Assembly: GCA_003509805.1 (NCBI GenBank)
Contig: DOMV01000399.1
Span: 2,587-8,813 of the forward strand
Direction of reading: 5' to 3'
DNA: 6,227 bases
From: Planctomycetaceae bacterium
Lineage (GTDB): Bacteria; Planctomycetota; Planctomycetia; Pirellulales; Thermoguttaceae
The notes beneath the pieces are model-generated. The model saw only the letters and a program-made list of their open reading frames with translations, was not told the origin of the DNA and did not search any database. The position numbers and the translations under genes were made by a program. Shown piece after piece: positions 5,894-6,227 of this stretch. Numbering within the stretch: position 1 is the stretch's first letter; each line of letters opens with the position of its first letter.

Positions 5894-6023
5894 CGGACAA
5901 TCACGCGCATAACCGCCTGCCGCTCGAACGATCCGCATAAACGCTTACATTAACAAAAGTTGTAGCAGGCGAGTGCGGCAAGCAGGCTTGACCGAATGTC
6001 CGTTGTCATCGCGTTTCCGATAT
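5894..6023 (+). repeat. Repeat H, copy 3 (hairpin element downstream of rpsU)
   Basis: This copy lacks the TGTAAACGGCCTGATAA beginning but matches copy 1 from ACAATC through CGCTCGAACGATCCG. GCCTGCCGC and TCG (5915-5926) pair with CGA, GCGG and CAGGC (5970-5987) with two extra bases (AA for A, plus GC) in the right arm. The apical part is replaced by a different hairpin, GCTTACA with TGTAGC (5943-5965), with one bulged T. The tail CTTGACCGAA and CATCGCGTTTCC is kept. It is close enough to rpsU to be part of its mRNA. Confidence 0.75.
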
Positions 6024-6084
6024 ATGCTTGTCAACGGAACAATTTGTCGCCGCACGACGGATTCCCCCCATTGTATTCCGTCCG

Positions 6085-6099
6085 CTTGCAGGTTGCAAG
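6085..6099. repeat. Small hairpin CTTGCA/TGCAAG
   Basis: CTTGCA, a three-base loop GGT and TGCAAG form a perfect six-pair hairpin. There is no T-run, so terminator function is not supported. The rest of 6024-6188 shows no gene. Confidence 0.4.
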
Positions 6100-6188
6100 A
6101 AGCCGTTTCGCGTGAAAGCCCGACTCGATTGTCACGGAAACGTCGATGGAATTCAGGACTCGCGGCTTGTTTTCCACGCCGCGGGAAA

Positions 6189-6227
6189 GTATACTGAAAG
6201 TATGCTGAAAACCATTGCAATTTCCCG
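6189..6227 (+). repeat. Repeat R, copy cut by the window end
   Basis: GTATACTGAAA (6189-6199) is followed directly by GTATGCTGAAA (6200-6210), then by ACCATTGCAATTTCCCG, which continues repeat R. The first 11 bases are therefore duplicated in tandem with one change. The copy follows H copy 3 by about 165 bases; any inverted partner lies beyond the window. Confidence 0.7.

Noticed and set aside
4764..6023. CRISPR array
   Set aside because: There are only three long, diverged copies at irregular spacing, with no uniform spacers and no cas genes.

Overview
This window most likely comes from a Planctomycetota genome or a close relative. The evidence is a BBP2-type beta-barrel porin, a bS21 protein of the planctomycete type, non-ATG starts, few clear Shine-Dalgarno sites, and large intergenic spaces. 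This is inferred from protein features only; no 16S or other decisive marker is present.

Layout. Five genes lie on the minus strand, listed here in transcription order: an outer-membrane BBP2-like porin (4658 to 3381); a ZnuA/TroA-type metal-binding lipoprotein (3355 to 2243); the tRNA adenosine deaminase TadA (2157 to 1687); a multi-pass flippase-like membrane protein of the lysylphosphatidylglycerol-synthase TM family (about 1572 to 571); and the N-terminus of DNA gyrase subunit A (248 to beyond base 1). On the plus strand, rpsU (5672 to 5887) has a near-consensus sigma70-type promoter. The porin and lipoprotein genes are only 25 bp apart and look like a two-gene metal-uptake unit (outer-membrane entry plus periplasmic capture). 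The matching permease and ATPase genes are not in the window.

The most unusual content is repetitive. Repeat H (three copies: 4764-4921, 5104-5262, 5894-6023, all in the same orientation) is a roughly 130-160 bp element built around a long GC-rich hairpin whose apical hairpin differs in sequence but persists between copies. Repeat R (full or partial copies at 3217-3250, 3257-3284 inverted, 4951-4985, 5336-5369, 5410-5441 inverted and degenerate, 6189-6227) has a core GTATACTGAA and then TTGAAATTTCCCGAAG. Each H copy is followed by an R copy. At 3217-3284 two R copies face each other as a palindrome inside the 5' coding region of the metal-binding lipoprotein, where they encode part of its signal peptide. 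This resembles the coding-region palindromic elements described in Rickettsia. The two repeat families, their H-then-R arrangement and the in-frame palindrome are the best candidates for something not previously described.
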